Source: T1Sed10-49 sp046498405
Lineage (GTDB): Bacteria; Actinomycetota; Nitriliruptoria; Euzebyales; Egibacteraceae
Length of the DNA: 15,893 bases
Assembly: GCA_046498405.1 (NCBI GenBank)
Contig: JAWOAS010000221.1
Coordinates: 1 to 15,893, forward strand
Direction: 5' to 3'
This document shows positions 6,739-14,265 of the stretch, one piece after another (the stretch's first letter is position 1; every line of letters starts with the position of its first letter). The translations under genes were made by a program, and so were the position numbers. A model generated the notes under the pieces. It was not told the DNA's origin. It saw only the letters and a program-made list of their open reading frames with translations, and made no database searches.

Positions 6739-7125
6739 ATGCGAGAGCCCAACGACTGCGTGCCAGGACGCCGAGCGAGCGTCGAGCTCACCGTCGCCGA
6801 GGCCGACACCGCGATCGCGCTCGGCTCCGGTGACCTCCCGGTGCTCGGCACCCCCCGGGTCGTCGCCCTCTGCGAGCAAGCGGCGGTGGCCGCACTCGAC
6901 GACTGCCTCCACGAGAGCCAGACCAGCGTCGGCTCGTGGGTCGAGGTCGACCACAACGCGCCGACGCCGATCGGCGGGCACGTCGTCGCCGAGGCGGTGC
7001 TGCTCGGGGTGCACGGGCGGCGGCTGGAGTTCAGCGTCACCGTCGCCAACGGCGGCGAGCAGGAGGTCGCCCGCTGCCGCCACCGCCGCGTCGTCGTCGA
7101 CCGCGAGACCTTCGCGCAGGGCTAG
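6739..7125 (+). CDS. FlK-like hotdog-fold acyl-CoA thioesterase
   Basis: A 128-aa single-domain hotdog protein of the fluoroacetyl-CoA-thioesterase-like family, which hydrolyses acyl-CoA thioesters. From memory of Streptomyces FlK (Thr42, Glu50, His76), the equivalents here appear as T38 (LGTPRVVAL), E46 (LCEQAA) and H72 (VDHNAPTPIG), all at a constant offset of four, so the active site looks intact. The C-terminal half has the usual GRRLEFSVTVAN strand and a final HRRVVVDRETF segment. True fluoroacetate specificity is unlikely without resistance context; a general short-chain acyl-CoA thioesterase is the safer call. The ATG follows GAGGA by 4 nt. Its TAG overlaps the stop of the convergent aminopeptidase gene. 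Confidence 0.85.
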   Translation: MREPNDCVPGRRASVELTVAEADTAIALGSGDLPVLGTPRVVALCEQAAVAALDDCLHESQTSVGSWVEVDHNAPTPIGGHVVAEAVLLGVHGRRLEFSVTVANGGEQEVARCRHRRVVVDRETFAQG

Positions 7126-8624
7126 TCGGCGAGGTCGCAGGCGTAGGCCACGAGGGTCCGCACGCCCATGCCGGTGCCGCCCTTGCCCTGCAGCGGCCCG
7201 TTGCCGTTCTCCTCGAACGCCGGCCCGGCGATGTCGAAGTGGGCCCAGGGCACCTCGGCGGTGAACTCCTTGAGGAAGAGCCCCGCGGCGAGCGTGCCGG
7301 CCTCGCGGCCCTTGCCGATGTTCTTGAGGTCGGCGACCTCGCTGTCGAGGTGCTCGCGGTACTCCTTGGGCAGCGGCAGCCGCCACACGAGCTCGCCGGT
7401 CTGCTCCGCCGCGCCCTCGAGCGCGGTGAGGAGGTCGTCGTCGGAGCCCATGAGCCCGGCGATCTTCGAGCCGAGCGCGACGATCTGCGCGCCGGTGAGG
7501 GTCGCGACGTCGATCATCGCGTCGGGCTCCTGCTCGGCGGCGTAAGCGAGGGCGTCGGCGAGGACGAGTCGGCCCTCGGCGTCGGTGTTCATGACCTCCA
7601 CGGTCTTGCCGCCGTACTGGGTGAGGACGTCGGAGACCCGCTGGGCCGTGCCCGAGGGCATGTTCTCGGCGAGCGGCAGCAGCGTCGTGACCTTGAGCTT
7701 GAGCCCGAGCTCGGCGATGGCCACCGCGGCGGCGAACGTCGTGGCCGCCCCGGCCATGTCCATCTTCATCGTCGCCATCCCCGAGGACGGCTTGAGGCTG
7801 ACCCCGCCGGTGTCGAAGGTGATGCCCTTGCCGACGAGGACGAGGTGGTGCTCGGGACGGCCCTTGCTGTAGGTCAGCTCGACGAGGCGCGGCGGGGCCG
7901 AGGAGCCCTGCCCGACGCCGAGGATGCCGCCGAAGCCGCGCTTGGCGAGGTCGTCCTCGTCGTGGACCTTGACCTTGAGGCCGGCCTCCTTCGCGCGCTC
8001 GGCGAGGCGCTCGGCCAGCGCCGGCGGGCGCTTGTCCTGCGGCGGGGTGTTGACGAGGTCGCGGGTGAGGCAGACCGCCTGGGCGATCGTCTCGGCGGGG
8101 GCGATCGCGTCCTTGACCTCCGTGCCCTTGAGACCGGCGCCGGCGAGGAGGGCGACCTCGCCGAGGCTCGGCGCGTCGGGCGCCTTGGACTTGAACGCGG
8201 TGTAGGCGTAGGCGCCGAGGGTCGCGCCCTCGACGACCGCGGCGGTGCGCTCGGCGGCGCCGGGCTCGCCGGCGAGGAGGTCACCGGGCACGGTGATCGC
8301 GAGGTCGGCGTCCTTGGCGGCGGCCTTGGCCGCGGCGCCCGAGGCGGCGCGCAGCGCGTGGACGTCGGGATCGGAGCCGAGGCCGACGACGAGCGCGAGG
8401 GGCGCCTTGGCCTTGCCGCGGGTGGGGATGCGCGCGGTCTGGTTGGCCTCACCGGTGAAGCGCAGCGCGGCGAGCTCCTCGCCGAGGTCGACCTTGAGCG
8501 CCTTGCCGAGGGCCGCCGCGTCCGCGCCGAGCGCCGGCGCGTCGTCGCCCTTGGCGGCGAAGACCGCGACGACCGCGGTGTCGACGTCGTCGGGCGAGTG
8601 CTTGCGGAACGCGAACGTGGGCAT
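7122..8624 (-). CDS. pepA: Leucyl aminopeptidase (M17 family)
   Basis: A 500-aa cytosolic metallo-aminopeptidase of peptidase family M17, full length for the family (about 480-510 aa). It removes N-terminal residues, classically leucine, and works as a hexamer with two metal ions per subunit. The C-terminal catalytic domain shows all key residues: K266 and D271 in LVGKGITFDTGG, K278, D289 in MKMDMAGA, and D348/E350/R352 in the signature NTDAEGRL. Residues 1-180 are the more variable N-terminal macrodomain-like part. The frame is open far upstream, but the ATG at 8624 follows GGAGG by 5 nt and matches the domain start. The stop interlocks with the thioesterase stop in CTAG. The gene is divergent from the cupin gene. 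Confidence 0.96.
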   Translation of the reverse strand: MPTFAFRKHSPDDVDTAVVAVFAAKGDDAPALGADAAALGKALKVDLGEELAALRFTGEANQTARIPTRGKAKAPLALVVGLGSDPDVHALRAASGAAAKAAAKDADLAITVPGDLLAGEPGAAERTAAVVEGATLGAYAYTAFKSKAPDAPSLGEVALLAGAGLKGTEVKDAIAPAETIAQAVCLTRDLVNTPPQDKRPPALAERLAERAKEAGLKVKVHDEDDLAKRGFGGILGVGQGSSAPPRLVELTYSKGRPEHHLVLVGKGITFDTGGVSLKPSSGMATMKMDMAGAATTFAAAVAIAELGLKLKVTTLLPLAENMPSGTAQRVSDVLTQYGGKTVEVMNTDAEGRLVLADALAYAAEQEPDAMIDVATLTGAQIVALGSKIAGLMGSDDDLLTALEGAAEQTGELVWRLPLPKEYREHLDSEVADLKNIGKGREAGTLAAGLFLKEFTAEVPWAHFDIAGPAFEENGNGPLQGKGGTGMGVRTLVAYACDLAD

Positions 8625-8704
8625 GGCGACCTCCGGGGTCGAAGCGTGGCGCCGCCGTCGACGGCAGGGCTCTCGGACGCGCGAGTCTAGTGGCCTTCGC
8701 CGGC

Positions 8705-8717
8705 TACGCTGTCGGGC
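8705..8717 (+). promoter_or_regulatory. Candidate leaderless promoter (-10) of the cupin gene
   Basis: TACGCT at 8705-8710 is followed by 7 nt (GTCGGGC) and then the ATG. There is no Shine-Dalgarno sequence. This spacing puts the predicted transcript start on the A of the start codon, the typical arrangement of actinobacterial leaderless mRNAs. No obvious -35 was seen. Confidence 0.5.
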
Positions 8718-9182
8718 ATGTCCGCGAGGCCGGAGCCGGGCGAGCCGATCGCCGCCGATCTGCGCGACTACGTCGACTTCGCGACGCAGGGCGCCTCCAG
8801 CCGGCGGGTGTTCTCCACCGACCTCCTCGCCGTCGACGTCGTCTGCCTCGACCCGGGTCAGCACGTCGGCGCGCGTGAGCTCGCCGAGGCCGACGTCGTC
8901 TACACCGTCCTCGGCGGGCGCGCGTGGATCGTCACGCCCGACGCCGAGGCGGTGCTCGAGCCGCTGCAGGCCCTCCTCGTGCCCGCCGGGGTGACCCACG
9001 GGCTGCGCAACGACGGCGCCGACCCGCTCATCCTGCAGGCCTCGGCGAGCCCGAGTGCGGAGCTGCCGGCGCTGCACGAGGGACCCGCGCGCCGGCCGGT
9101 GCATCGTGGCCAGTCGCGTGGCGACGCGGGGCGGCGCGGCGCCCTCGACCGCCTCCGGGGGGTCTTCGGCACGACCGAGTGA
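8718..9182 (+). CDS. Cupin-domain protein
   Basis: A 154-aa protein with a single cupin beta-barrel at residues 40-110. The second cupin motif is good: PAGVTHGLRN (P89, G91, H94, N98). The first is degenerate: after the expected glycine there is GQHVGARELAEADVVYTVLGG, quoted here as GQHVGAREL then AEADVVYTVLGG. It has H49 and E54 but no HxH pair, so metal binding may be weakened or absent. The C-terminal 35 residues are Arg-rich and probably disordered. Small cupins serve as enzymes, sugar or ligand sensors, or storage folds; the specific role is not readable. It starts without a ribosome binding site, 7 nt after a -10-like TACGCT. It is divergent from the aminopeptidase gene, with 93 bp between the starts. 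Confidence 0.82.
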   Translation: MSARPEPGEPIAADLRDYVDFATQGASSRRVFSTDLLAVDVVCLDPGQHVGARELAEADVVYTVLGGRAWIVTPDAEAVLEPLQALLVPAGVTHGLRNDGADPLILQASASPSAELPALHEGPARRPVHRGQSRGDAGRRGALDRLRGVFGTTE

Positions 9183-9205
9183 GGCACGCGCAGCATCGGA
9201 CGGCC

Positions 9206-9240
9206 GCCGCGCTGGGTCGCCGCGCTGGGTCGCCGCGCTC
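9206..9240. repeat. Short 13-bp tandem repeat
   Basis: GCCGCGCTGGGTC occurs twice in tandem (9206-9218, 9219-9231), followed by a partial third copy (9232-9240). It lies in the 160-bp interval between the convergent cupin and lipoprotein genes. No function is apparent. Confidence 0.6.
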
Positions 9241-9249
9241 GGCCACAGC

Positions 9250-9277
9250 ACCGGCCGGGTCCCCGCCGCGGGCCGGT
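9250..9277. terminator. Candidate bidirectional terminator hairpin
   Basis: ACCGGCC (9250-9256) pairs with GGCCGGT (9271-9277) around a 14-nt loop, in the convergent interval between the cupin and lipoprotein genes. There is no U-tract. The call rests on position more than strength. Confidence 0.3.
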
Positions 9278-9342
9278 CGCGACGTCGGCTGGGCTGGGGC
9301 CTGCCACGGACCGGTCGCGATGCCGGCCGGCCCCGCTCCGGG

Positions 9343-9879
9343 TCAGTCGTCGCGCGGGATGACGTCGAAGTCACCGGAGACGCGGCCGTCGGGCAACTCG
9401 AGGCGCACCTCGCCGCGGTAGCGCACGAGCGGCTCGACCGCCTCGACGAGGACCTGGCCGCCGCGGGCACGCACCCGGTCCTCACCGACCTGGACGTCAA
9501 CGACGGCGTGCCCGGTGATCGTCTCGCAGCGATCGCCCCGGCAGTCCGAGCCGGCGACGTCGAGGAGCGCACCGTCGGTGAGCAGCGCGGGGTTCTCGAA
9601 GACGAGGACGAAGGTGTCGCCGACGACGGTCTGCGTGATGACGCAGACGTCGTCGTCGGTGCCCGTCGCGGGGTCGCAGGCACCGAACACGAGCTCTGGC
9701 GCGCCATCGCGCACGCTGACCTGCCGGTCGGCGATCGTACCGGAGAGGGTGATGCCCGCGCGCCCGTCGCGAGGCTGGTTGGCGGGATTGGCCCCACCAC
9801 TCCCGCAGCCGGTGAGCACGACGGCGGCGAGGGCGAAGGCTGCCAGCGCCCTTGCGGCGCGACGGCCTCGAGGACGCAC
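9343..9879 (-). CDS. Putative lipoprotein, unknown function
   Basis: A 178-aa secreted protein with a clear lipoprotein signal: Arg-rich n-region (RPRGRRAAR), hydrophobic stretch (residues 11-22) and lipobox LTGC ending at Cys25. It should be exported, lipidated and anchored on the outer face of the membrane. The mature part is beta-rich and acidic, with four further cysteines (C68, C79, and C113/C118 in SDCRGDRC) that could form two disulfides. It ends YRGEVRLELPDGRVSGDFDV. I recognise no family. The GTG start has a GAGGAGG about 12 nt upstream, a little far but the only good site. A TAGCAT -10-like box at 9933-9928 would give a leader of about 40 nt. The gene stands alone. Confidence 0.78.
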   Translation of the reverse strand: MRPRGRRAARALAAFALAAVVLTGCGSGGANPANQPRDGRAGITLSGTIADRQVSVRDGAPELVFGACDPATGTDDDVCVITQTVVGDTFVLVFENPALLTDGALLDVAGSDCRGDRCETITGHAVVDVQVGEDRVRARGGQVLVEAVEPLVRYRGEVRLELPDGRVSGDFDVIPRDD

Positions 9880-9927
9880 CGTGGGACCGCACCTCCTCGC
9901 CGCTCGATGGCCGCTGCCCGTTCCGCC

Positions 9928-9933
9928 ATGCTA
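9928..9933 (-). promoter_or_regulatory. Candidate -10 element for the lipoprotein gene
   Basis: The minus strand reads TAGCAT, a TANNNT match, about 49 bp before the GTG start. There is no clear -35. Confidence 0.35.
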
Positions 9934-9952
9934 GGCCGGGGTCGCCTGCGGC

Positions 9953-10028
9953 GGCGCTCGCCGCGCTCGCGGAACCGGCTGGCGGGTGACGGCGCTCGCC
10001 ACGCTCACGACGCCGACTGGCGGCTGGC
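9953..10028. repeat. Imperfect 38-bp duplication
   Basis: Two adjacent 38-bp copies (9953-9990 and 9991-10028), both beginning GGCGCTCGCC and sharing about 30 of 38 positions. They lie in the intergenic stretch between the divergent lipoprotein and DUF3151 genes. No coding frame is supported here. Confidence 0.55.
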
Positions 10029-10114
10029 GGCGCCGGCACCGCCGCGATCCGCCACCGGCCACGTCGGGTCAGCGTGGGGGTGTCGCGATCGGCCAGCGGG
10101 CAAGACTGGAGGCC

Positions 10115-10561
10115 ATGACGACCAGAGGACTGCCCCTGCAGGGCGCCGACGCGACCCATCTCGACGCCGAGCCCGACGAGGCGACGGCGCGGCTCGCCGC
10201 AGCGATGGACGAGAGCCCGGCCGGCCGGGCCGAGGCCCTGCGGGCCGCCGCCGCGGCTGCCCCCACCCACCTCGAGGCGTGGGCGCGGCTTGCCGAGCAC
10301 GCGCTCGACGCGGGCGACCCCGTCGCCGCCTACGCCTTCGCCCGCACCGGCTACCACCGTGGCCTCGACCGGCTGCGCAAGGCCGGCTGGGGCGGGCAGG
10401 GGCCGGTGCCGTCGAGCCACGGGCCCAACCACGGCGTGCTGCGCAGCGTCGCCGCGCTGTGGCGCGCCGCCGCGGCGATCGGCGAGGACGAGGAGGCCGA
10501 GCGCTGCCGCGTCCTGCTCGCCGAGATGGACCCCGACGACGGCCTCGGCCTCCAGGACTGA
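10115..10561 (+). CDS. DUF3151 family protein
   Basis: A 148-aa protein matching the actinobacterial DUF3151 family. The diagnostic core is AYAFARTGYHRGLDRLRKAGW (residues 72-92), quoted here as AYAFARTGYHRG then LDRLRKAGW, followed by GPVPSSHGPNHGVLRS (97-111) and a helical AAAAIGEDEEAERC segment (118-131). The domain is mostly helical, predicted cytosolic, and of unknown function. The ATG follows GGAGG with only 2 nt between, unusually short. An AAGACT hexamer 7 nt before the ATG raises the possibility of a leaderless transcript. The stop overlaps the next start by one base (TGATG), so the two genes are very likely co-transcribed and translationally coupled. Confidence 0.9.
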   Translation: MTTRGLPLQGADATHLDAEPDEATARLAAAMDESPAGRAEALRAAAAAAPTHLEAWARLAEHALDAGDPVAAYAFARTGYHRGLDRLRKAGWGGQGPVPSSHGPNHGVLRSVAALWRAAAAIGEDEEAERCRVLLAEMDPDDGLGLQD

Positions 10562-11250
10562 TGCAGCGGGCCCAGACCACCGTTGTGGCCGTCGTCGCCG
10601 CCAGCCCCGACGGCGACGCCGCGCTCGACACCGCTCGGCGGCTCGCCTCGGCGCGCAACGTGCGCCTCGTCGACGACGCGGCCGCCGGGGTCGGCCTCGC
10701 CGCGCGCGGGGCGGCGACGCTGCGGGCGATCGCCGGCACGCAGGCCACCTACGCCGTCAGCGCCTTCGATCCGCTCGGGCGCGTCGCCGAGGCGTGGACG
10801 CGGACGTACGCGGGCGTGGCCGCCCGCGGCGAGCTCGAGGTCGCCGTCGAGGAGACCCGCAGCGCCGCGCAGGCCGGCGCGCTCGAGCTGCCCGACTACT
10901 ACCTCGTCCTCGCCCCCGAGGACTGGCCGCCCACCCGACGGCACTGGTACCTCGGCGCGCTGCATGAGCACGCTCCGCACCGCGTCGTGCCCACCGACGC
11001 CAGGCCCGATCCCGCCGTCCTCGCCGGCCTCGACGCGGGGCGCTGGTGGCCGCCCCTCGAGCGGCTGCTCGACCGCCTCGTCGCCCGCCTGCCCGACGCC
11101 CCACCGTCGACGGGCCCTCGCGGGGCGGGGCTGCTCGACCCCGCCGGGCGGGCGCACCCGCCGGCATCCGAGCTCTCGGCCTCTGGCGACGACGAGGTCC
11201 TGCTGCCCGGCGATCCGCGGGCCGACCTCGACGGCGACGAGGACGGGTAG
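10561..11250 (+). CDS. Hypothetical protein coupled to DUF3151
   Basis: A 229-aa protein with no family I recognise. Its ATG overlaps the stop of the DUF3151 gene (TGATG), which fixes the start and implies coupled translation; the frame is open much further upstream, but that is a shadow. Residues 1-80 look like an alpha/beta domain (TVVAVVAAS, VRLVDDAAAGVGLAARG). Residues 120-180 contain an aromatic segment: LPDYYLVLAPEDWPP, RRHWYLGALHEHAP, then RWWPPLERLLDRL. The last 50 residues are Pro/Asp/Gly-rich and probably disordered. There is no signal peptide or membrane helix. The fixed pairing with DUF3151 suggests a shared task, which is inference only. Confidence 0.75.
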   Translation: MQRAQTTVVAVVAASPDGDAALDTARRLASARNVRLVDDAAAGVGLAARGAATLRAIAGTQATYAVSAFDPLGRVAEAWTRTYAGVAARGELEVAVEETRSAAQAGALELPDYYLVLAPEDWPPTRRHWYLGALHEHAPHRVVPTDARPDPAVLAGLDAGRWWPPLERLLDRLVARLPDAPPSTGPRGAGLLDPAGRAHPPASELSASGDDEVLLPGDPRADLDGDEDG

Positions 11251-11286
11251 CGCGTGGCTGGCGCGGGCACGCCCCGCGCGGTGGGT

Positions 11287-11292
11287 TAGCCT
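11287..11292 (+). promoter_or_regulatory. Candidate -10 element for the alpha/beta hydrolase gene
   Basis: TAGCCT matches TANNNT and lies 28 bp before the ATG, giving a leader of about 22 nt that contains the GGGAGCGAGG ribosome binding site. No recognisable -35 is visible. Confidence 0.35.
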
Positions 11293-11320
11293 GCGCGGGT
11301 CACCGACATTGGGAGCGAGG

Positions 11321-12094
11321 ATGTTCATCGAGCTGAACGGGGTCCGCCACCACTACACCTCCACCGGCGAGGGACCCCCGGTCGTGCTCGTGCACGGGCT
11401 CGGTGGCAACCTCCACACCTGGCACGGCGTGACCGAGGTCCTGCGGCTGCACCACCACGTCGTCGCCCTGGACCTGCGCGGGCACGGCCGTAGCGACACC
11501 GGCAAGGGCGCGTTCTCGATCAAGACGTGGGCCAACGACGTCGCCGCGCTCATCAGCGCGCTCGAGCTGCCGGCGGTCACCCTCGTCGGGCACTCGATGG
11601 GCACGCTCGTCGCCCAGCAGGTCGCCGTGGCCCAGCCCGAGGCCGTCGACCAGCTCGTGCTGCTCGGTGGGATCAGCCACTTCGAGCCGCCGGCCAAGGA
11701 GGCCTACGCCAAGCGTGCCGAGGCCGTCGAGGAGGGCGGCATGGACGCCCTCGTCGACGACTGGGTCCCCGGCGCGCTCGCGCCACGCACCCACGCCAAG
11801 CTCCCGCAGCTCACCGGGATGCTGCGGGCGATGTTCCTCGGCAACGACCCCAAGCAGTACGCCAAGGCCTGCCGCGCGCTGTCGAAGGCCCCCAACCTCG
11901 ACAAGGAGCGCATCGGCCAGCCGACGCTGCTGCTCGTCGGCGACCACGACCGCTCAACCCCGATCGCGATGACCGAGGACCTCCACCGCCAGATCCCCGT
12001 CTCCCGGGTCAAGGTCGTGCCGGCGGCCAGCCACTGGGCCTCCCTCGAGCAGCCCGACGTCATCGCCGCGTCGATCCTCGAGTTCCTCACCTAG
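11321..12094 (+). CDS. Alpha/beta-fold hydrolase
   Basis: A 257-aa alpha/beta hydrolase of the compact type (enol-lactonase/haloperoxidase/esterase-like). The oxyanion-hole HG is in VVLVHGLGG (H25, G26). The nucleophile elbow is GHSMG (Ser92), the acid is probably Asp210 in GDHD, and the general base is His238 in ASHWASLEQPD, so the triad is complete. A helical cap lies between about residues 120 and 190. The enzyme should be cytosolic and hydrolyse an ester, lactone or similar bond; the substrate cannot be assigned. The ATG has a GGGAGCGAGG site directly upstream. It lies 70 bp after the DUF3151 gene pair and has its own possible -10 box. Confidence 0.92.
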   Translation: MFIELNGVRHHYTSTGEGPPVVLVHGLGGNLHTWHGVTEVLRLHHHVVALDLRGHGRSDTGKGAFSIKTWANDVAALISALELPAVTLVGHSMGTLVAQQVAVAQPEAVDQLVLLGGISHFEPPAKEAYAKRAEAVEEGGMDALVDDWVPGALAPRTHAKLPQLTGMLRAMFLGNDPKQYAKACRALSKAPNLDKERIGQPTLLLVGDHDRSTPIAMTEDLHRQIPVSRVKVVPAASHWASLEQPDVIAASILEFLT

Positions 12095-12123
12095 GGGGGC
12101 CTGCACCCAGGGGGGCCTGCGCC
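12093..12123. repeat. Short direct repeat at the end of the hydrolase gene
   Basis: AGGGGGGCCTGCACC (12093-12107) is followed at 12109 by AGGGGGGCCTGCGCC. The first copy includes the end of the hydrolase stop codon. The second copy also forms the left arm of a perfect long-range 9-bp pairing: GCCTGCGCC at 12115-12123 with GGCGCAGGC at 12166-12174. Confidence 0.5.
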
Positions 12124-12180
12124 TTCGGCCGGTCGACGGCACCGCTGCCGGAGGCGGCGCGCGCGGGCGCAGGCCGCCGC

Positions 12181-12201
12181 GGCACCGCCCGGGTCGGTGC
12201 C
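12181..12201. terminator. Hairpin between convergent hydrolase and membrane-protein genes
   Basis: GGCACCG (12181-12187) and CGGTGCC (12195-12201) form a perfect 7-bp stem around a 7-nt loop. It lies one base beyond the stop codon of the minus-strand membrane gene. It may work as a terminator for both directions together with the larger pairing at 12115-12174. Confidence 0.4.
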
Positions 12202-12202
12202 C

Positions 12203-12676
12203 TCAGCGCTCGGGCGCGCCGTCTTCACGCCTGCGGCTGGCCAGCCAGCGGCCCAACAGGGCGGTGGACGGCAGGAAGAGCAGCGCCGCGAGCAGGACGG
12301 CGTGCCGGCTGTCGGGCATGACGGGCAGGAGCCCGTCGAGCAGCCCGAAGGTGACCGCCACCCCGAGCACCGACAGCGGCGGTCCGGCGACGAGCACCGT
12401 CGTGACGGTCGTGCCCCTGCCGCTGACCCCGCGCAGCGCCACGGCCACGGCCCCGGCCGCGCCGGCGACGCTGCCGAGGGCGGCGGCGATCACGGCGACG
12501 GCGGCCGCGACCATGCCGCTGGCCGATCCCGTCGCCTCGGGCAGCAGCGCCGCGGCGATCTCCCCTCCAGCGGCGAAGGCGACCGCGGCGCCGGCGAGCC
12601 CACCGGCCGCCGCCGACACGGCGGTGCGGACGAGGGCGCGGTGCCCCCGGGCGCCGTTGCGTGCCCCTGGCCTCAC
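12203..12676 (-). CDS. Small four-helix membrane protein, unknown function
   Basis: A 157-aa protein with four predicted membrane helices (roughly residues 17-44, 50-78, 88-117 and 121-146), rich in Ala, Gly and Val, with a basic N-terminus (RPGARNGARGHR) and a basic, charged C-terminus (SRRREDGAPER). No family is recognised. The GTG start at 12676 has AGGAG about 9 nt upstream. The frame is open much further upstream, but there it overlaps RtcB and is a shadow. It follows the RtcB gene on the same strand after 97 bp, with a TACCGT -10-like box at 12727-12722 in the gap, so it may have its own promoter or be read through from RtcB. Confidence 0.65.
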   Translation of the reverse strand: MRPGARNGARGHRALVRTAVSAAAGGLAGAAVAFAAGGEIAAALLPEATGSASGMVAAAVAVIAAALGSVAGAAGAVAVALRGVSGRGTTVTTVLVAGPPLSVLGVAVTFGLLDGLLPVMPDSRHAVLLAALLFLPSTALLGRWLASRRREDGAPER

Positions 12677-12773
12677 GGGCTGGGCTCCTGCGTCGTCGCG
12701 CTGCTGGCCTCGGCCCACCCCACGGTAGGAGCATCGGGCTCGTGGCTCGACGCAGCCCGGCCGGGGCCGAGGG

Positions 12774-14186
12774 CTAGCCCTTGACGACGCCGAGGGGACG
12801 CAGCAGGGCCACGCGGCGCGAGAGCCCCGCGGCCTCGCAGACCGCGACGACCTCGTCGACGTCCTTGTAGACCTCGGGCGCCTCCTCGGCCAGACCCGAG
12901 GCGCTGCGCGCGCGCACCTCGACGCCCTGCGCGGCGAGGCCGCGGGCCAGGACGTCGGGGGCGATGCGCTTGCGCGCCTGCGTGCGGCTGCGCAGCCGGC
13001 CCGCCCCGTGACAGGTCGAGGCGAACGCCCGGCCGCGACCACCGGCGAGCACCCACGTCGCGGTGCCCATCGAGCCGGGCACGATGACGGGTTGTCCGAC
13101 GGCGGCGAGCTCGTCGGCGAGGTCGGGATGCCCGGGGGGCAGCGCGAGCGTCGCGCCCTTGCGGTGCACACAGAGGTCGCGGGCCGCGCCATCGACGACA
13201 TGGCGCTCGCGCTTGGCCATGTTGTGGTTGACGTCGTAGACCATCACCGCCTCGCGGCTGCCGAGGGTGGCCCCGCAGGCGTCGCGGACGGCCTCGGCGA
13301 TGAGCTGGCGGTTGGCGCGGGCGTAGTTGGCCGCGGCCTCCATCGCCGCGACGTAGGCCCGGCCCTCAGGCGAGTCGACGGGCACGCAGGCGAGCTGGGC
13401 GTCGGGCACGGCGAGGTCGTAGCGGTCCATCGCCGCGCGCATCACCCCGACCGCGTCGGTGCAGACCTGGTGGCCGAGCCCGCGGGAGCCGCAATGGATC
13501 GTCGCGGCGAGCCGGCCCGGTGCGAGGCCGAAGACCTCCGCGACCTCGGCGTCGGCGACCTCCTCGACGACCTGGACCTCGAGGAAGTGGTTGCCGCCGC
13601 CGAGGCTTCCGAGCTGGGCCCTGCCGCGCTTGCGGGCCTTGGCCCCGACCTCGTCGGGGTCGGCGCCGGCCAGCCGGCCGCGGTCCTCGGTGCGGTCGAG
13701 GTCGGCGGGCAGGCCACCGCCGTCGGCGACGACGGCCGCGGCGCCCTCGGCGAGCACCCGGGTGAGGTCGGCCTCGGAGGGGCTGGCGAGCCCTCCCGGG
13801 CCGGTGCCGTGCGGCACCGCCTCGGCGAGCGCGTCCATGAGGGCGGCGAGGGTCCGACCGTCGACCTCCTCGGCGAGGGCGGGCAGCGCGAGGGTGCGCA
13901 CACCGCACGAGATATCGAAGCCCACCCCGCCGGGCGAGACGACCCCGCCGGCGTCGACGTCGGTCGCGGCGACCCCACCGATCGGGAAGCCGTAGCCGAC
14001 GTGGACGTCGGGCATCGCATAGGAGGCCTCGACGACGCCCCGCAGGGTCGCGACGTTGCGGACCTGGTTGAAGAGCGCAGAGGGGTCGTCGGGCAGCAGC
14101 GCCGGCGAGGCGAAGACCACTCCCGGCACGGCCATGTCGCCCTCGACGGGCAGCGTGCGGGTGACGTCGTCACTCGAGCGTGCCAT
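12774..14186 (-). CDS. rtcB: RtcB RNA-splicing ligase
   Basis: A 470-aa GTP- and Mn2+-dependent RNA ligase that joins 2',3'-cyclic phosphate (or 3'-phosphate) ends to 5'-OH ends, as in RNA repair and tRNA splicing. Catalytic residues line up with the Pyrococcus enzyme as I recall it: D91 and C94 (GFDISCG), N199/H200 (GGGNHF), H231 (IHCGSRGLGH) and H321 (DVNHN) for metal and substrate, and H393 (TCHGAGR) as the residue that becomes guanylylated. The protein looks complete and functional. The ATG follows AGGAGG by 5 nt. It is divergent from archease (194-bp gap), the protein that activates RtcB turnover. No RtcR/sigma-54 regulator of the proteobacterial type is present. Confidence 0.97.
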   Translation of the reverse strand: MARSSDDVTRTLPVEGDMAVPGVVFASPALLPDDPSALFNQVRNVATLRGVVEASYAMPDVHVGYGFPIGGVAATDVDAGGVVSPGGVGFDISCGVRTLALPALAEEVDGRTLAALMDALAEAVPHGTGPGGLASPSEADLTRVLAEGAAAVVADGGGLPADLDRTEDRGRLAGADPDEVGAKARKRGRAQLGSLGGGNHFLEVQVVEEVADAEVAEVFGLAPGRLAATIHCGSRGLGHQVCTDAVGVMRAAMDRYDLAVPDAQLACVPVDSPEGRAYVAAMEAAANYARANRQLIAEAVRDACGATLGSREAVMVYDVNHNMAKRERHVVDGAARDLCVHRKGATLALPPGHPDLADELAAVGQPVIVPGSMGTATWVLAGGRGRAFASTCHGAGRLRSRTQARKRIAPDVLARGLAAQGVEVRARSASGLAEEAPEVYKDVDEVVAVCEAAGLSRRVALLRPLGVVKG

Positions 14187-14247
14187 CGTCGCCTCCTGCG
14201 GTGGGCACTCCGGTGGACACGGCGCACCGGGGTCCTACCCGACCGCG

Positions 14248-14265
14248 CAGGCGGCGAGACGCCTG
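14248..14265. promoter_or_regulatory. Dyad in the rtcB-archease divergent region
   Basis: CAGGCG (14248-14253) and CGCCTG (14260-14265) flank a 6-nt centre, 62 bp from the RtcB start and 115 bp from the archease start. It is a possible shared operator. A repeated GGCGGGCCG motif also occurs nearby. GC-rich dyads of this size arise by chance, so this is weak. Confidence 0.25.

Noticed and set aside
6739..7125. Specific fluoroacetate resistance gene flK
   Set aside because: Catalytic residues appear conserved, but the family is broad and no fluorometabolite genes are nearby, so only FlK-like is claimed.
6936..8690. 584-codon plus-strand open frame
   Set aside because: It is antisense to the leucyl aminopeptidase, which has all its catalytic motifs.
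7122..9929. 935-codon minus-strand frame extending the aminopeptidase
   Set aside because: The M17 protein begins at the ATG at 8624 with a strong ribosome binding site; the extension runs antisense through the cupin gene and across the lipoprotein in the wrong frame.
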